Origin: Eremococcus coleocola DSM 15696
GTDB lineage: Bacteria; Bacillota; Bacilli; Lactobacillales; Aerococcaceae
Direction of reading: 5' to 3'
NCBI RefSeq assembly: GCF_000428865.1
Contig: NZ_AUAT01000006.1
Coordinates: 35,584 to 99,583, forward strand
DNA length: 64,000 bases
The translations under genes and the position numbers were made by a program. Shown here one piece after another: positions 1 through 8,850 of the stretch. A model generated the notes under the pieces. It searched no databases. It was not told where the DNA came from and was given only the letters and a program-made list of their open reading frames with translations. The first letter of the stretch is position 1; the number at the start of each line of letters is the position of its first letter.

Positions 1-530
1 GGTTCAGCAGCCAAGGCAATGGCAATCACTACCCGTTGCCGCATTCCCCCAGAAAATTCATGAGGGTATTGGTTGAAACGTTTTTCAGGGTTGGAAATTC
101 CAACTAATTTCAAAAGTTCTAAGACTTTTTCCTTAGCTTTTGCCTTGCCCACAGACTTATCGTGGATTAGGATGACTTCCATGATTTGTTTACCAATCTT
201 AATCGTTGGATTTAAGGCCGTCATAGGGTCTTGGAAAATCATTGCAATTTCATTGCCCCGTACATGGGCCATTTCATTTTCAGATAATTCTAAAAGGTCA
301 CGTCCTTTAAAGAGGATTTGTCCCTCATCATATTGACCGGGTGGTTGCGGAATCAGCCGCATAATCGCATTTGAGGTCACAGACTTACCTGACCCAGATT
401 CCCCTACAATCGCCAAAGTTTCACCCGGATTTAGCGAGAAGTCAACCCCACGCACCGCCTGGACTTGACCGGCAAATGTCTTAAAGGATATTTTTAAATT
501 TTTTACTTGTAAAATAGGTTCTGTCATCAT
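1..530 (-). CDS. oppD: Oligopeptide ABC transporter ATP-binding protein (partial, N-terminal part)
   Basis: Only the N-terminal ~176 codons are in the window; the gene runs off the left edge. The translation begins MMTEPILQVKNLKISF and shows a Walker A motif (GESGSGKS), the Q-loop (IFQDPMTALNP) and, just before the edge, the ABC signature FSGGMRQRV, all in the order typical of the OppD/DppD ATPase that powers peptide uptake from the cytoplasmic face. Two adjacent ATG codons (530 and 527) could start it; the difference is one residue. It lies 6 bp downstream of oppC in the same direction, so it is the continuation of the oppA-oppB-oppC operon. OppD versus OppF is decided by position directly after oppC and by the extended MTALNP loop. 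Confidence 0.93.
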   Translation of the reverse strand, partial: MMTEPILQVKNLKISFKTFAGQVQAVRGVDFSLNPGETLAIVGESGSGKSVTSNAIMRLIPQPPGQYDEGQILFKGRDLLELSENEMAHVRGNEIAMIFQDPMTALNPTIKIGKQIMEVILIHDKSVGKAKAKEKVLELLKLVGISNPEKRFNQYPHEFSGGMRQRVVIAIALAAE

Positions 531-536
531 TCTTCC

Positions 537-1469
537 CTACTTTCTCAATTTTGGATCGAGGGCATCACGAAGTCCATCCCCGACCGCATTAAAGGCAAAA
601 ATCGTTAATGAAATAAGAAGGGCTGGGAAGAATAACCGCCAAGGCGCTGTCATAATTGCTTCGTTCCCTTCTGAAGCCATAGTTCCCCATGAAGCCATGG
701 GTGGCGTCACACCAAGACCTAAATAAGACAAGAAAGATTCAGTAAAGATGGCAGATGGAATGGATAGGGTCATGGTTACAATAATTGAACCCATAGCATT
801 GGGTAATAAGTGACGTAAGATTAAATGCTTGGTATCTGCCCCTAAAGTGCGGGCAGCGAGGACGTATTCCTGATTTTTAATCGATAAGACTTCCCCGCGG
901 ACAATCCGGGCCATCCGTACCCAGCCAGTAATTGATAAAGCCACGATCATTGGTAAGAGCCCATTATCCATTACCACCAAGAGCATTACAACGACAAGCA
1001 AGTAAGGAATGGCCGTTAAAATATCCGCAATCCGCATCATTATCGAGTCAACTCTACCACCAAGGACTCCCGATATAGCTCCCCAACTTGCCCCAATCAC
1101 TAGGTCAATCAAGGCCGCAGCCAAACCAATAAATAAGGAAATCCGCGCGCCAACCCAAATCCTTACAAATATATCACGACTCAGGTTATCCGTACCAAAC
1201 CAGTTACTAGCAGTTGGTGGTGTATTAAAATTTCCTGTTTGTTCCGCGAAGCTATAAGGAGACAATAATGGAACAAAGATGGCCATTAAGGCAATGACTA
1301 TTAGAGTTAATAAGCCAAAGACAGCCAATTTATTTTTAAAAAAAGTACGAGCAACTTGGCCCCAGAATGAGATAGTTTTTGGACTGAGGACATCAATCTG
1401 GTCTTCTTTAATCCCAACAATTTCAAAGTCTTGGGCATTTAATACTTCTTGACTCATCTTAATCGTCAA
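537..1469 (-). CDS. oppC: Oligopeptide ABC transporter permease OppC
   Basis: A 310-residue permease of the DppC/OppC family. It has a cytosolic N-terminal leader of about 40 residues, a first membrane helix near residues 45-68 followed by the family OppC N-terminal region, and a BPD-type transmembrane domain. The EAA loop that contacts the ATPase is seen as AARTLGADTKHLILRHLLPN. Together with OppB it forms the membrane channel for imported peptides. It overlaps the end of oppB by 11 bp and is followed by oppD after 6 bp, so translational coupling is likely. Length is normal for the family (about 300 residues). Confidence 0.95.
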   Translation of the reverse strand: MTIKMSQEVLNAQDFEIVGIKEDQIDVLSPKTISFWGQVARTFFKNKLAVFGLLTLIVIALMAIFVPLLSPYSFAEQTGNFNTPPTASNWFGTDNLSRDIFVRIWVGARISLFIGLAAALIDLVIGASWGAISGVLGGRVDSIMMRIADILTAIPYLLVVVMLLVVMDNGLLPMIVALSITGWVRMARIVRGEVLSIKNQEYVLAARTLGADTKHLILRHLLPNAMGSIIVTMTLSIPSAIFTESFLSYLGLGVTPPMASWGTMASEGNEAIMTAPWRLFFPALLISLTIFAFNAVGDGLRDALDPKLRK

Positions 1470-2388
1470 CTCCTTCCAATTTTATCCGAGGATCAACTAG
1501 GGCATAGATAATATCAACAATCAGTACCGCAAATAATAAGAGGATCGAATAGAAAACTGTCGTGCCCATAATAACCGTGTAGTCCCGGTTAGCGATAGAA
1601 GTTACAAAGTGCTTGCCTAAACCAGGAATTGCAAAGATTTTTTCTACGATAAAGGAACCAGTAATCACCCCGGCTGATAAGGGGCCTAAGTAGGTAATGA
1701 CTGGTAATAAGGCATTCCTTAAAGAATGTTTAGCGACAATTTTCCACTTGGTTAAGCCTTTGGCTTTGGCTAATTTTACATATTCTGAAGTGTTTTGTTC
1801 TAACATGGAAGACCGAACTAATTTAGCTACATTCCCCATATAGGTTAAGCCAATAGCCAAGGCTGGCATAATTGAGTAAGAGAAGTCTTTCCAGCCAGAG
1901 ATAGGAAACCAGTGCAACTTCAAGCCAAATGCATATTGCATTAACCCAGCTAAGATAAAGGAAGGCACCGATATCCCCAGGACGGCGATAATGGTCGCCA
2001 TATAGTCACCAAATTGATTATGGTATGAAGCTGAGATGACACCCAATAAAACCCCTAATCCCACTGCTAGGAGTAAGGACTCAGCTCCTAAGGCTAAGGA
2101 AACTGGGAAACTTTCAGCAATCATATCATTGGTGGACCGATTTTTATATTTCATGGATTTACCAAAATCAAAGGTTGCAACCTTTTTGAGATAATTAACA
2201 TATTGAACTGAAACAGGTTCATTCAGACCGTAAGCTTCATTCAGTTGTTTTTCAATCGCAGGTGGCATGGCTTTTTCACTAGCGAATGGATTCCCAGGTG
2301 CAATCCGCATCAAGGCAAAGGTCAAGGACACGATACAAAATAATGCAACGATAATCTGTAAAATCCGTTTTAAGATATATTTGAACAC
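1459..2388 (-). CDS. oppB: Oligopeptide ABC transporter permease OppB
   Basis: A 309-residue permease of the OppB/DppB family, beginning MFKYILKRILQIIVALF with the usual first membrane helix and then the conserved LRPGNPF-like stretch seen here as MRIAPGNPF. The EAA loop appears as AKAKGLTKWKIVAKHSLRNA. It pairs with OppC to form the peptide import channel. A ribosome-binding site (AAGAAGGGGAAAAAGG) precedes the ATG. It lies about 390 bp downstream of oppA in the same direction; the spacer holds a terminator-like hairpin and other stems, so less transcription of oppBCD than of oppA is expected. Confidence 0.95.
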   Translation of the reverse strand: MFKYILKRILQIIVALFCIVSLTFALMRIAPGNPFASEKAMPPAIEKQLNEAYGLNEPVSVQYVNYLKKVATFDFGKSMKYKNRSTNDMIAESFPVSLALGAESLLLAVGLGVLLGVISASYHNQFGDYMATIIAVLGISVPSFILAGLMQYAFGLKLHWFPISGWKDFSYSIMPALAIGLTYMGNVAKLVRSSMLEQNTSEYVKLAKAKGLTKWKIVAKHSLRNALLPVITYLGPLSAGVITGSFIVEKIFAIPGLGKHFVTSIANRDYTVIMGTTVFYSILLLFAVLIVDIIYALVDPRIKLEGVDD

Positions 2389-2540
2389 CTTTTTCCCCTT
2401 CTTTCTGAAACTCTAAAAATATTAAAAGTCTCAATTAATTTTAATTATATTCTCATTTTACTCATTAAAAATTTAAAGTCAATGTGATTTTACAAAAACT
2501 TGTTTTAAAATAAAGATAATTCGTTAAAAACACCCAGTAG

Positions 2541-2732
2541 TGGGACTGCCTTTGACGTCCCATTACCTTTATAAGAAACCACGTTTGCTTGGCAAATCTG
2601 ACACTCTGTCCCTAATTGCTAAAGCATAAAAGGACAGAGCGAAGCGCTGACAGGCTTATTAGGGATCCACGTTCATTCCATTCGCCTGGTCTATTGGGGC
2701 TGGGCAAAAAAGCCCAGTCCCGCTCCCAATAG
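2541..2732 (-). other. Hairpin-rich oppA-oppB spacer with mutually exclusive stems
   Basis: This stretch of the 393-bp oppA-oppB spacer carries several inverted repeats: TGGGAC (2541) with GTCCCA (2557); CTCTGTCC (2604) with GGACAGAG (2632); TCCCTAAT (2609) with ATTAGGGA (2658); and CTATTGGG (2691) with CCCAATAG (2725) enclosing CTGGGC with GCCCAG. The second and third pairs share bases 2609-2611, so they cannot both form. No coding potential is seen. An RNA-level role (processing, attenuation or 3'-end protection of oppA mRNA) is an inference. The rest of the spacer (2389-2540) is AT-rich with nothing recognisable beyond the oppB ribosome-binding site. Confidence 0.5.
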
Positions 2733-2736
2733 AAAA

Positions 2737-2761
2737 GAGCCTGGGGGGAATTCCCAAGCTC
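2737..2761 (-). terminator. Terminator-like hairpin after oppA
   Basis: Read on the minus strand, GAGC-TTGGG pairs with CCCAG-GCTC and is followed by TTTTCTATT. It begins 21 bp after the oppA stop codon. Because oppB follows in the same direction it is probably a partial (leaky) terminator that sets the oppA to oppBCD ratio. Confidence 0.65.
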
Positions 2762-2781
2762 TTAATACAGAAGGGGTATGG

Positions 2782-4398
2782 TTATTCGATGACAACGTCT
2801 TTAAGATTTACGTTACCTAAGGCATCTGGTTCCATATTCTTAACATTGTCTTTCTTCACGAACAAGTTAGTGTAGTAGTAAAGTGGAATCACTGGCATTT
2901 CATCAACAAGAATTGCTTCAGCTTGTTTCATTAAATCGGTCCGTTTAGCAGGATCTTGTTCATTGGCAGCTTGATCCATTAAATCTTTATATTCTGGATT
3001 TTCCCAGCCGGTATCATTGTTACCATCAGCTGCCGTTTTATACATATCTAAGAAGGAAGAAGCATCATTGTAGTCAGCAATCCAACCTAGACGGGCTACT
3101 TGGTAGTCCATATTAGATACTTGATCTAAGTATACTTGCCATTCGGCATTATTAATTTCAGTTTGAATACCTAAGTTCTTAGCCCAACCTTCTTGAATAT
3201 ATTGAGCAATGGCAGAGTGAGCTTCGGAAGTATTAATAGAAATGGCAATACTTAATTCAGAAGGATCAGACATACCTAATTCTTCCAAACCTTTTGCCAA
3301 GAATTCTTTCGCTGCTTCGACATCATTATCTTTGAAGTAACCACGATCTTCTTCAAAACCTTCAATAGTTGGTGGTACAATACCTAGAGCTGGTGTTTGT
3401 TCACCTTTAATAACATTATCAATTAAACCTTGACGGTCAATCGCTAAAGCGAGTGCTTTACGAATGTTTACATTAGACATGACTTCATCTGTTGTATTAA
3501 CCTTGTACCAATAGATGGCAGCATAAGGATTTATATTCAAACTCTTATCATTCTTATAGGTTTCAATCGAATCTAAAGATACTGTATTATATGGCGCACC
3601 TAGATAATCTAAGTCACCGGCTTGGTATTGGGCATTGGCTGTTGCTTCAGACTCAATCATTTGAACATTCACTGTTTCGAGACTGACATTATCCTTGTCC
3701 CAATAGTTTTCATTTTTAGCTAAAACATAATCAGAGTTATGATTCCACTCAGATAAGACGAAAGGACCATTGACTACATAACCATCCCCCGCTTCAGCAG
3801 CCCAATCATCACCTGCTTCAACTGCTTTTTGGTTGACTGGCATGAAAGTGTAGTGAGCGACTAATTCTGGGAAGTATGCTACTGGTGAATTTAACTTAAC
3901 TTCTAAAGTTTGGTCGTCCACAGCTTTAATTCCAACGGCATCAACTTCACCTTCGCCATTATTATAAGCTTCGGCTCCTTCAATCACATAAAGTAAGGAT
4001 GCATATTCAGAAGCAGTTTCAGGATTCAAGACCCTTTTCCAAGCATATTCAAAATCTTTAGCAGTCACTGGATCACCATTAGACCAAACTGCATTCTCAC
4101 GTAAATTAAATGTGACCATCTTACCATCTTCAGAGACTTCCCAAGACTCAGCTACAGCTGGTTGTGGTTCGCCATCTTTCATGGAGGTTAACCCTTCAAA
4201 AACATTCTTAATAATTGCACCAGAAGTTGAGTCCGTAGCAAGCGCAGGATCAATGGTTGGTGGTTCAGAAGTAGTAGAAATATTTAAGACTTGCTCAGCC
4301 TGAGCATAAGTCAATTGACTGGCCAAGGGAGAGAGACTTGATACTAACATAGAAGCTAAGGCAGTGACAGCAAGTCCTGCTTTAAGAAACTTTTTCAT
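2782..4398 (-). CDS. oppA: Peptide ABC transporter substrate-binding protein, OppA-like, without lipobox
   Basis: A 538-residue extracellular solute-binding protein of the SBP_bac_5 family (OppA/DppE type), which captures peptides for the OppBCDF importer. The N-terminus MKKFLKAGLAVTALASMLVS is a signal peptide that ends in TYAQA before EQ. There is no cysteine in the signal region, so the expected lipobox (L-x-x-C) is absent and cleavage by signal peptidase I is predicted; this is odd for a Gram-positive solute-binding protein, which is normally lipid-anchored. The family block around residues 80-120 (VTFNLRENAVWSNGDPVTA) is clear. The ribosome-binding site AGGAGGTAATC precedes the ATG. It is first in the opp operon. 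Confidence 0.93.
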   Translation of the reverse strand: MKKFLKAGLAVTALASMLVSSLSPLASQLTYAQAEQVLNISTTSEPPTIDPALATDSTSGAIIKNVFEGLTSMKDGEPQPAVAESWEVSEDGKMVTFNLRENAVWSNGDPVTAKDFEYAWKRVLNPETASEYASLLYVIEGAEAYNNGEGEVDAVGIKAVDDQTLEVKLNSPVAYFPELVAHYTFMPVNQKAVEAGDDWAAEAGDGYVVNGPFVLSEWNHNSDYVLAKNENYWDKDNVSLETVNVQMIESEATANAQYQAGDLDYLGAPYNTVSLDSIETYKNDKSLNINPYAAIYWYKVNTTDEVMSNVNIRKALALAIDRQGLIDNVIKGEQTPALGIVPPTIEGFEEDRGYFKDNDVEAAKEFLAKGLEELGMSDPSELSIAISINTSEAHSAIAQYIQEGWAKNLGIQTEINNAEWQVYLDQVSNMDYQVARLGWIADYNDASSFLDMYKTAADGNNDTGWENPEYKDLMDQAANEQDPAKRTDLMKQAEAILVDEMPVIPLYYYTNLFVKKDNVKNMEPDALGNVNLKDVVIE

Positions 4399-4592
4399 AA
4401 GATTACCTCCTGTAAAATTAAAATTAGATTAAATACATTAAAACCCTAATAGATTAAAAAGTCAACACTTTTTTAAATTTTAATTTAATAAAAGTAGGAT
4501 CTTTTCTTTTTTTGCAAAAAAAATCCTTCTACTTGAAATTTTCTGCCTATCCTCTAATATGAAGGTATAAGAAAAATAGGAGACAACTTATT

Positions 4593-5696
4593 ATGAAAAT
4601 TGGAGCCCGCGTCTTAAAAACTGGACTAGCCATTAGCCTCTCAATTATGCTGTCCATCTTGCTACTCCCCAATTCTACAGGAGTCTTTGCAGGGATTGCA
4701 GCCATTACTACAACCATGCCTTCTGTTCGTAAATCATACGAAATGCTAATCAAACGCTTCAATGCTAACTTTATCGGCGGTGTCGTTGCGGTCATTGCCC
4801 TCTATACCATTGGGCCTGGTCCCGTCACCACTGGGATTGCAGCCATTATTACGATTGCCATTTTAAATTACCTCAAATTAGCTGACGTATTAACCCTATC
4901 GGTCATTACAGTGGTTGCGGTCATGGTAAATGATTCAAATATTTATTATATTACCGCCCTTACCCGGGTCTTTGATACCTTGATTGGAGTTGTGGTTTCA
5001 TTTGCAGTGAACTGGCTAATTTATCCACCTCACTATGATGAGAAATTCTACGAGAATTTAACGACCACTACAGCAGAAATTCTGACCTTGATTCGGGCAG
5101 AATTACGGAATAATATTTCCTTCACCATTCTTAACCAAGATTTAATCAAAGCCCGAAAGTCACTAAAAGAGAGTCGAACCTTATTCGAACTTATCCGGGG
5201 CGAAATGATTCCCCGAAAAGCCAACCGTCAAGTAATTGCCCGTAAATATGTTGTTTACAAGCATATGGTCTTGGCCACAGAACAAGCTGTCAAATTAACG
5301 GATGCTTTTCACCAATATGACCATGTTTTTAAAAATTTTGATCAAGACCTTCGCCTATTAATTCGTGAGCGGGTTGAGACCCTTTTAACCGCCCATGAAC
5401 AGATTCTAATGAAATTTGAAGGCCGGATCTATGTAGATCAAGTTAATTTCATGACGACTAGCCGTGATTACCGCAAAAATTATATTAGTCACTTCTTCCA
5501 ACAAGCTCTGGTTGAGTTAGATATCGAAGATACCAGTCAAATAGATGTCAATGGGATTATTCACATCATGTCTGCTATCTATACCTATGAAGAAGAAATT
5601 CATACCCTGAATCGTTTAATTAAGTCTTACTTACATCGTTATAATATTTCGAATGGGGTCATTGAAAAACCTCATGATGGTATTACAAACGTTTAA
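4593..5696 (+). CDS. DUF939 / aromatic acid exporter family (ArAE_1-like) membrane protein
   Basis: A 367-residue protein beginning MKIGARVLKTGLAISLSIML. The first ~145 residues form several short membrane helices with the GVFAGIAAITTTMPS pattern of the DUF939/FUSC-like family (Bacillus YqjA/YgaE type). The remainder is a soluble, helical cytoplasmic domain rich in Arg, Glu and Leu. Family members are proposed aromatic-acid exporters, but the substrate is not visible from sequence. It stands alone between oppA (divergent, ~195 bp away) and a convergent L,D-transpeptidase, with a shared hairpin terminator. RBS ATAGGAGACAAC lies before the ATG. Confidence 0.85.
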   Translation: MKIGARVLKTGLAISLSIMLSILLLPNSTGVFAGIAAITTTMPSVRKSYEMLIKRFNANFIGGVVAVIALYTIGPGPVTTGIAAIITIAILNYLKLADVLTLSVITVVAVMVNDSNIYYITALTRVFDTLIGVVVSFAVNWLIYPPHYDEKFYENLTTTTAEILTLIRAELRNNISFTILNQDLIKARKSLKESRTLFELIRGEMIPRKANRQVIARKYVVYKHMVLATEQAVKLTDAFHQYDHVFKNFDQDLRLLIRERVETLLTAHEQILMKFEGRIYVDQVNFMTTSRDYRKNYISHFFQQALVELDIEDTSQIDVNGIIHIMSAIYTYEEEIHTLNRLIKSYLHRYNISNGVIEKPHDGITNV

Positions 5697-5699
5697 TAA

Positions 5700-5770
5700 A
5701 AACACCTAACTGTGTTCATGGATTAGTCATTAAACTAATCGCTAAAAACAAAGTTAGGTGTTTATTTTTT
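5700..5770. terminator. Bidirectional terminator between the ArAE gene and L,D-transpeptidase 1
   Basis: AAACACCTAACT (from 5700) pairs with AGTTAGGTGTTT (ending 5763), with a nested GATTAG/CTAATC stem inside. A run of T follows on the plus strand and a run of A precedes, so it can end both convergent genes. Confidence 0.85.
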
Positions 5771-7185
5771 TAAAAAATCATCACAGGCATGCCCACATAG
5801 ACAATTTGAAAGACTTCCTGCATGGCGGATAAAGGCGTATTAATACAACCTAAAGATCCTGAGGATTGATAAACATTCCCTCCAAATTGCGATTGCCATT
5901 GGGCATCATGAATACCTTGGCCATTATTATCAAAGGCAATCCAATAGTCCACCGGTTGTACATATTCTTTTTCGGTCCGTGGATTATAACCACGTAAATC
6001 GGTCTTTTCTAATTTTTGCCAGACCTGATAGGCGCCTGGCACAGTCAAGGTGCCTATATTTCCTGAAACGATAGGGGTTTCTAGCACTAAGGCCCCTTCT
6101 AGATAAACTAACATCATCTGATGGCTTAAGTCCACTTCAACATAGGAATTACCGATTTCATTCTCAGCCATGTAGCCTTGACCCGCAATGGCTGGCTCGC
6201 GTTTGTAAGAACCACCCTTTAGAATATTCTCGGCAATAACAGGCGCCTCTGCGTCTGGATCGATATACCAACCAAAGGTGCCTGATTCAACTGTGACTAG
6301 CCCTTGATAGGTAGATTGAAATTCATGTTTCCCAAACAAGGAAGAATAAGTTTCATTTAATTGATAAATATAATCTTTGATGGCTTCTTGGTCCACCTGG
6401 GCCTGGCCTTGATCATCCAGATGCAACCAAGCTTTAATCTGGTCTTGTGGAATAGTAACCGATTCATGATTAAACTCTAGGGTAATCTGTGTCGCCTCTT
6501 TAGCTTGATAATCAGCTTGTAAGTCCTGGATACCCTTGCCATCCTTGGTATACTTAGGTTGTTTATAAGCTGTTTTTAAATCAATTTTGTCTAATCCCTG
6601 ACTGAGACCTTGGGCAATGGCTTGTCGCATTGACTCTGAGTCGATATTATTTCCATATTTTTCTTCAATAACTTGCAAACTACCATCCTCAGCTTCAGTT
6701 AATCTGGCGTTCTGGGTAGCCTCTCTTTGGCTATTATCAATCCCTAAACCTTGAATGAGCTGATCAACTTGGCTGTCGTTAGCAAGTAGACTTGGTTGCG
6801 CTTCAAGTTGACGATTTCCCTTTAGGATTTGAATTGGCCAGACCCACGCCCATTGTTTCGCTAAACCTTCCTGCCAATCAAAACTATTTGGATAGTCTAG
6901 CTCAAATTGATTTAATTGGACAAAGCCTAAGTCTTTGCCTCCTTCTTGAAAATCAACCACTTCTTGACCTAGTTTAGACTTGACTTCGGTTAAGGCCTCT
7001 TGTTGATCACGATTGCCAATTGGAACCCCCGCTGCAAAGGTATTCGGTAAATAGTGGTTTTGGTAGAATATTATTCCAATAATATATAAGATAATTAGCA
7101 AGGCCAGAATGACCTGCAGGGCAAATGTTTGTTTATTTTTTGCTCTTAACTTTTTTAATAGTGGGATTATTTGCTTTGTTTGCAT
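5770..7185 (-). CDS. L,D-transpeptidase (YkuD) with membrane anchor, paralogue 1
   Basis: A 471-residue cell-wall enzyme of the Ldt type: one N-terminal membrane helix (about residues 21-41), a PG_binding_4/VanW-like pair of domains (about 50-330), and a C-terminal YkuD catalytic domain (about 345-471). The catalytic region keeps His426 (GIHDAQW) and Cys447 in GSLGCINTP. In the well-studied enterococcal Ldt enzymes this motif reads SHGC; here the residue before Gly-Cys is Leu. The enzyme would form 3-3 peptidoglycan cross-links outside the membrane. The paralogue at 12553-13932 has the same architecture and the same Leu. It is a single gene ended by a bidirectional hairpin. Confidence 0.9.
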   Translation of the reverse strand: MQTKQIIPLLKKLRAKNKQTFALQVILALLIILYIIGIIFYQNHYLPNTFAAGVPIGNRDQQEALTEVKSKLGQEVVDFQEGGKDLGFVQLNQFELDYPNSFDWQEGLAKQWAWVWPIQILKGNRQLEAQPSLLANDSQVDQLIQGLGIDNSQREATQNARLTEAEDGSLQVIEEKYGNNIDSESMRQAIAQGLSQGLDKIDLKTAYKQPKYTKDGKGIQDLQADYQAKEATQITLEFNHESVTIPQDQIKAWLHLDDQGQAQVDQEAIKDYIYQLNETYSSLFGKHEFQSTYQGLVTVESGTFGWYIDPDAEAPVIAENILKGGSYKREPAIAGQGYMAENEIGNSYVEVDLSHQMMLVYLEGALVLETPIVSGNIGTLTVPGAYQVWQKLEKTDLRGYNPRTEKEYVQPVDYWIAFDNNGQGIHDAQWQSQFGGNVYQSSGSLGCINTPLSAMQEVFQIVYVGMPVMIF

Positions 7186-7332
7186 TTTTTCTGACCTCCT
7201 TTATTAGTTTACTATATTATACTATAAGATAGGATTGAATGTCTGACCTATGAATTGAAAAAATGATTTTCTTGAATATTTTCGATAGTAAGTTAAGATA
7301 GAAACAGATTCTCAATAGAAAGTGAGATAATT

Positions 7333-8172
7333 ATGTCACGTTTACTCTTAATTAATGATATTCCAGGAGCAAGCAAGGTTGCAGCTAACACTAATTTACC
7401 TGTCTTGACGACTATGGGATTAGAAACGGCCTTATTACCCACTATGATTTTGTCCAGTCATATGGGTTATCAACCTGTGATTCAAGCCTTAACTGATAGC
7501 TTTGCACTAAGTCTGAACCATATTAAAAAGCTAAATTTCCATTATGAAGCCATGTTTACTGGGTATTTTGCCCAAGAAAATCAAATTGATACGGTCTTAA
7601 GCAAACACCAAGACTTAGCTGACCGACTTTATTTAGACCCCATCATGGGTGATGGCGGCCATTTATATACTAGCTTTGACTACAATTTTGTCCAAAAAAT
7701 GCGAAAGCTCGTAGGGCAAGCCCAAATGATTTTTCCAAACCTAACCGAGGCTAGCCTCCTAACCCAGCAGGCTTTTAAGGCACGCCCCTCAGAATCCGAC
7801 CTACTTAGTCTGAGTGACGCTTTGCTAGACCTGGGCTGTCAACAAGTCGTAATTACCGGTGTACTGAATCAAAACCACAGTCAAATTGGTTTTTATTACC
7901 GCGACCAAACTAGGGCTAGAGGAAAATATTACTTCCATAACTATTATCCCCAACCCCTCTATGGTACCGGTGACTTAGCCGCCAGCCTTATTACTGGTTT
8001 TAGCGAAAATCAATATGGTCCTGACCAAGCCCTTAGACTAACGAGTCGGCTGATGGATACCATCATCAACTATTCGCTTAGTCATCCAGGACAACAAGCC
8101 AATACCCTAGCCTTTGAGCCATTTTTAGTTCAAATGGGTCAACTAGCCAAGGAAGGTCATTATGGTTCTTAG
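7333..8172 (+). CDS. Pyridoxal/pyridoxamine kinase-like protein (PfkB/ribokinase superfamily)
   Basis: A 279-residue ATP-dependent kinase of the PdxK/PdxY type, which phosphorylates vitamin B6 vitamers. Seen in the sequence: DPIMGDGGHLY (substrate/Mg region, about residue 100), MIFPNLTEASLL (PNLTEA motif), and the C-terminal anion-hole motif GTGDLAAS with the catalytic Asp. Length matches the family (about 280). The RBS GAAAGTGAG is modest. The 3' end overlaps the start of endonuclease III by 11 bp in another frame, so the two genes are co-transcribed and probably coupled. PdxK and PdxY cannot be told apart here, hence no symbol. Confidence 0.85.
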   Translation: MSRLLLINDIPGASKVAANTNLPVLTTMGLETALLPTMILSSHMGYQPVIQALTDSFALSLNHIKKLNFHYEAMFTGYFAQENQIDTVLSKHQDLADRLYLDPIMGDGGHLYTSFDYNFVQKMRKLVGQAQMIFPNLTEASLLTQQAFKARPSESDLLSLSDALLDLGCQQVVITGVLNQNHSQIGFYYRDQTRARGKYYFHNYYPQPLYGTGDLAASLITGFSENQYGPDQALRLTSRLMDTIINYSLSHPGQQANTLAFEPFLVQMGQLAKEGHYGS

Positions 8173-8773
8173 TGATAAAGCAGCTTATGACTTTCTTCAA
8201 AAGATTATGAAACTTTATCCCCAAGCTCAACCCCAATTAATTTATGAGAATGCTTTTCAGTTAGTCGTGGCCCTCATCCTGAGTGCCCGCACCTCCGACC
8301 AAGCCCTAGCAAAAATCACCCCTACCTTGTTCACGCGTTACCCCACTCCGGCTGACCTAGCCCAATCAAAACCTACCGAGATTGAAGCTTACATCAATCA
8401 AATTGGTCTTTACCATCAAAAAGCTAAATATCTTTACCAGACAGGTCAAATTTTAGTCGATCAATTTGAGGGTCAAGTTCCAGCCACCCGGGATGATTTA
8501 ATGAAACTGGCCGGAATTGGCCGAAAATCTGCCAACCTGGTCTTATCAAAAGCCTTCAACATTCCTGCCTTTGCGGTCGATAGTCATATTCAGCGGATTG
8601 CTTACCATCATGGTTTAGTAAGTCCAGGTGCCTCATTATTGAAAATCGAAAACCGGGTTTGTCAACTGCTGGAAGCAGACCAGTGGGGCCATGCTCACCA
8701 AGCCATGATTGAATTTGGCCGCCACCACTGCCGGCCCGGCGGACGCGGAGATTGTTTGACTTGTTTTAAATAG
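8162..8773 (+). CDS. nth: Endonuclease III-type DNA glycosylase with incomplete Fe-S cysteine set
   Basis: A 203-residue HhH-GPD glycosylase/AP lyase for oxidised pyrimidines in base-excision repair. The helix-hairpin-helix LMKLAGIGRKSANLVL holds the catalytic Lys122, and AFAVDSHIQR holds Asp140. The family's C-terminal [4Fe-4S] motif is C-x6-C-x2-C-x5-C; here the protein ends HHCRPGGRGDCLTCFK, with Cys190, Cys198 and Cys201 in a C-x7-C-x2-C pattern and the fourth cysteine missing because the stop codon follows two residues later. No cysteine codon lies just beyond the stop in this frame. It overlaps the upstream kinase gene. Confidence 0.9.
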   Translation: MVLSDKAAYDFLQKIMKLYPQAQPQLIYENAFQLVVALILSARTSDQALAKITPTLFTRYPTPADLAQSKPTEIEAYINQIGLYHQKAKYLYQTGQILVDQFEGQVPATRDDLMKLAGIGRKSANLVLSKAFNIPAFAVDSHIQRIAYHHGLVSPGASLLKIENRVCQLLEADQWGHAHQAMIEFGRHHCRPGGRGDCLTCFK

Positions 8774-8850
8774 GATTTCTTTTTATAACTGAAAATTTTT
8801 ACCTGTTAAAATTCAATACATGGCAGACATGTATGTGTAAGTTTGGTGGT

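Noticed and set aside
4112..4303. Open frames antisense to oppA and other genes
   Set aside because: They lack ribosome-binding sites and fall opposite strongly conserved coding regions, so they are shadows.
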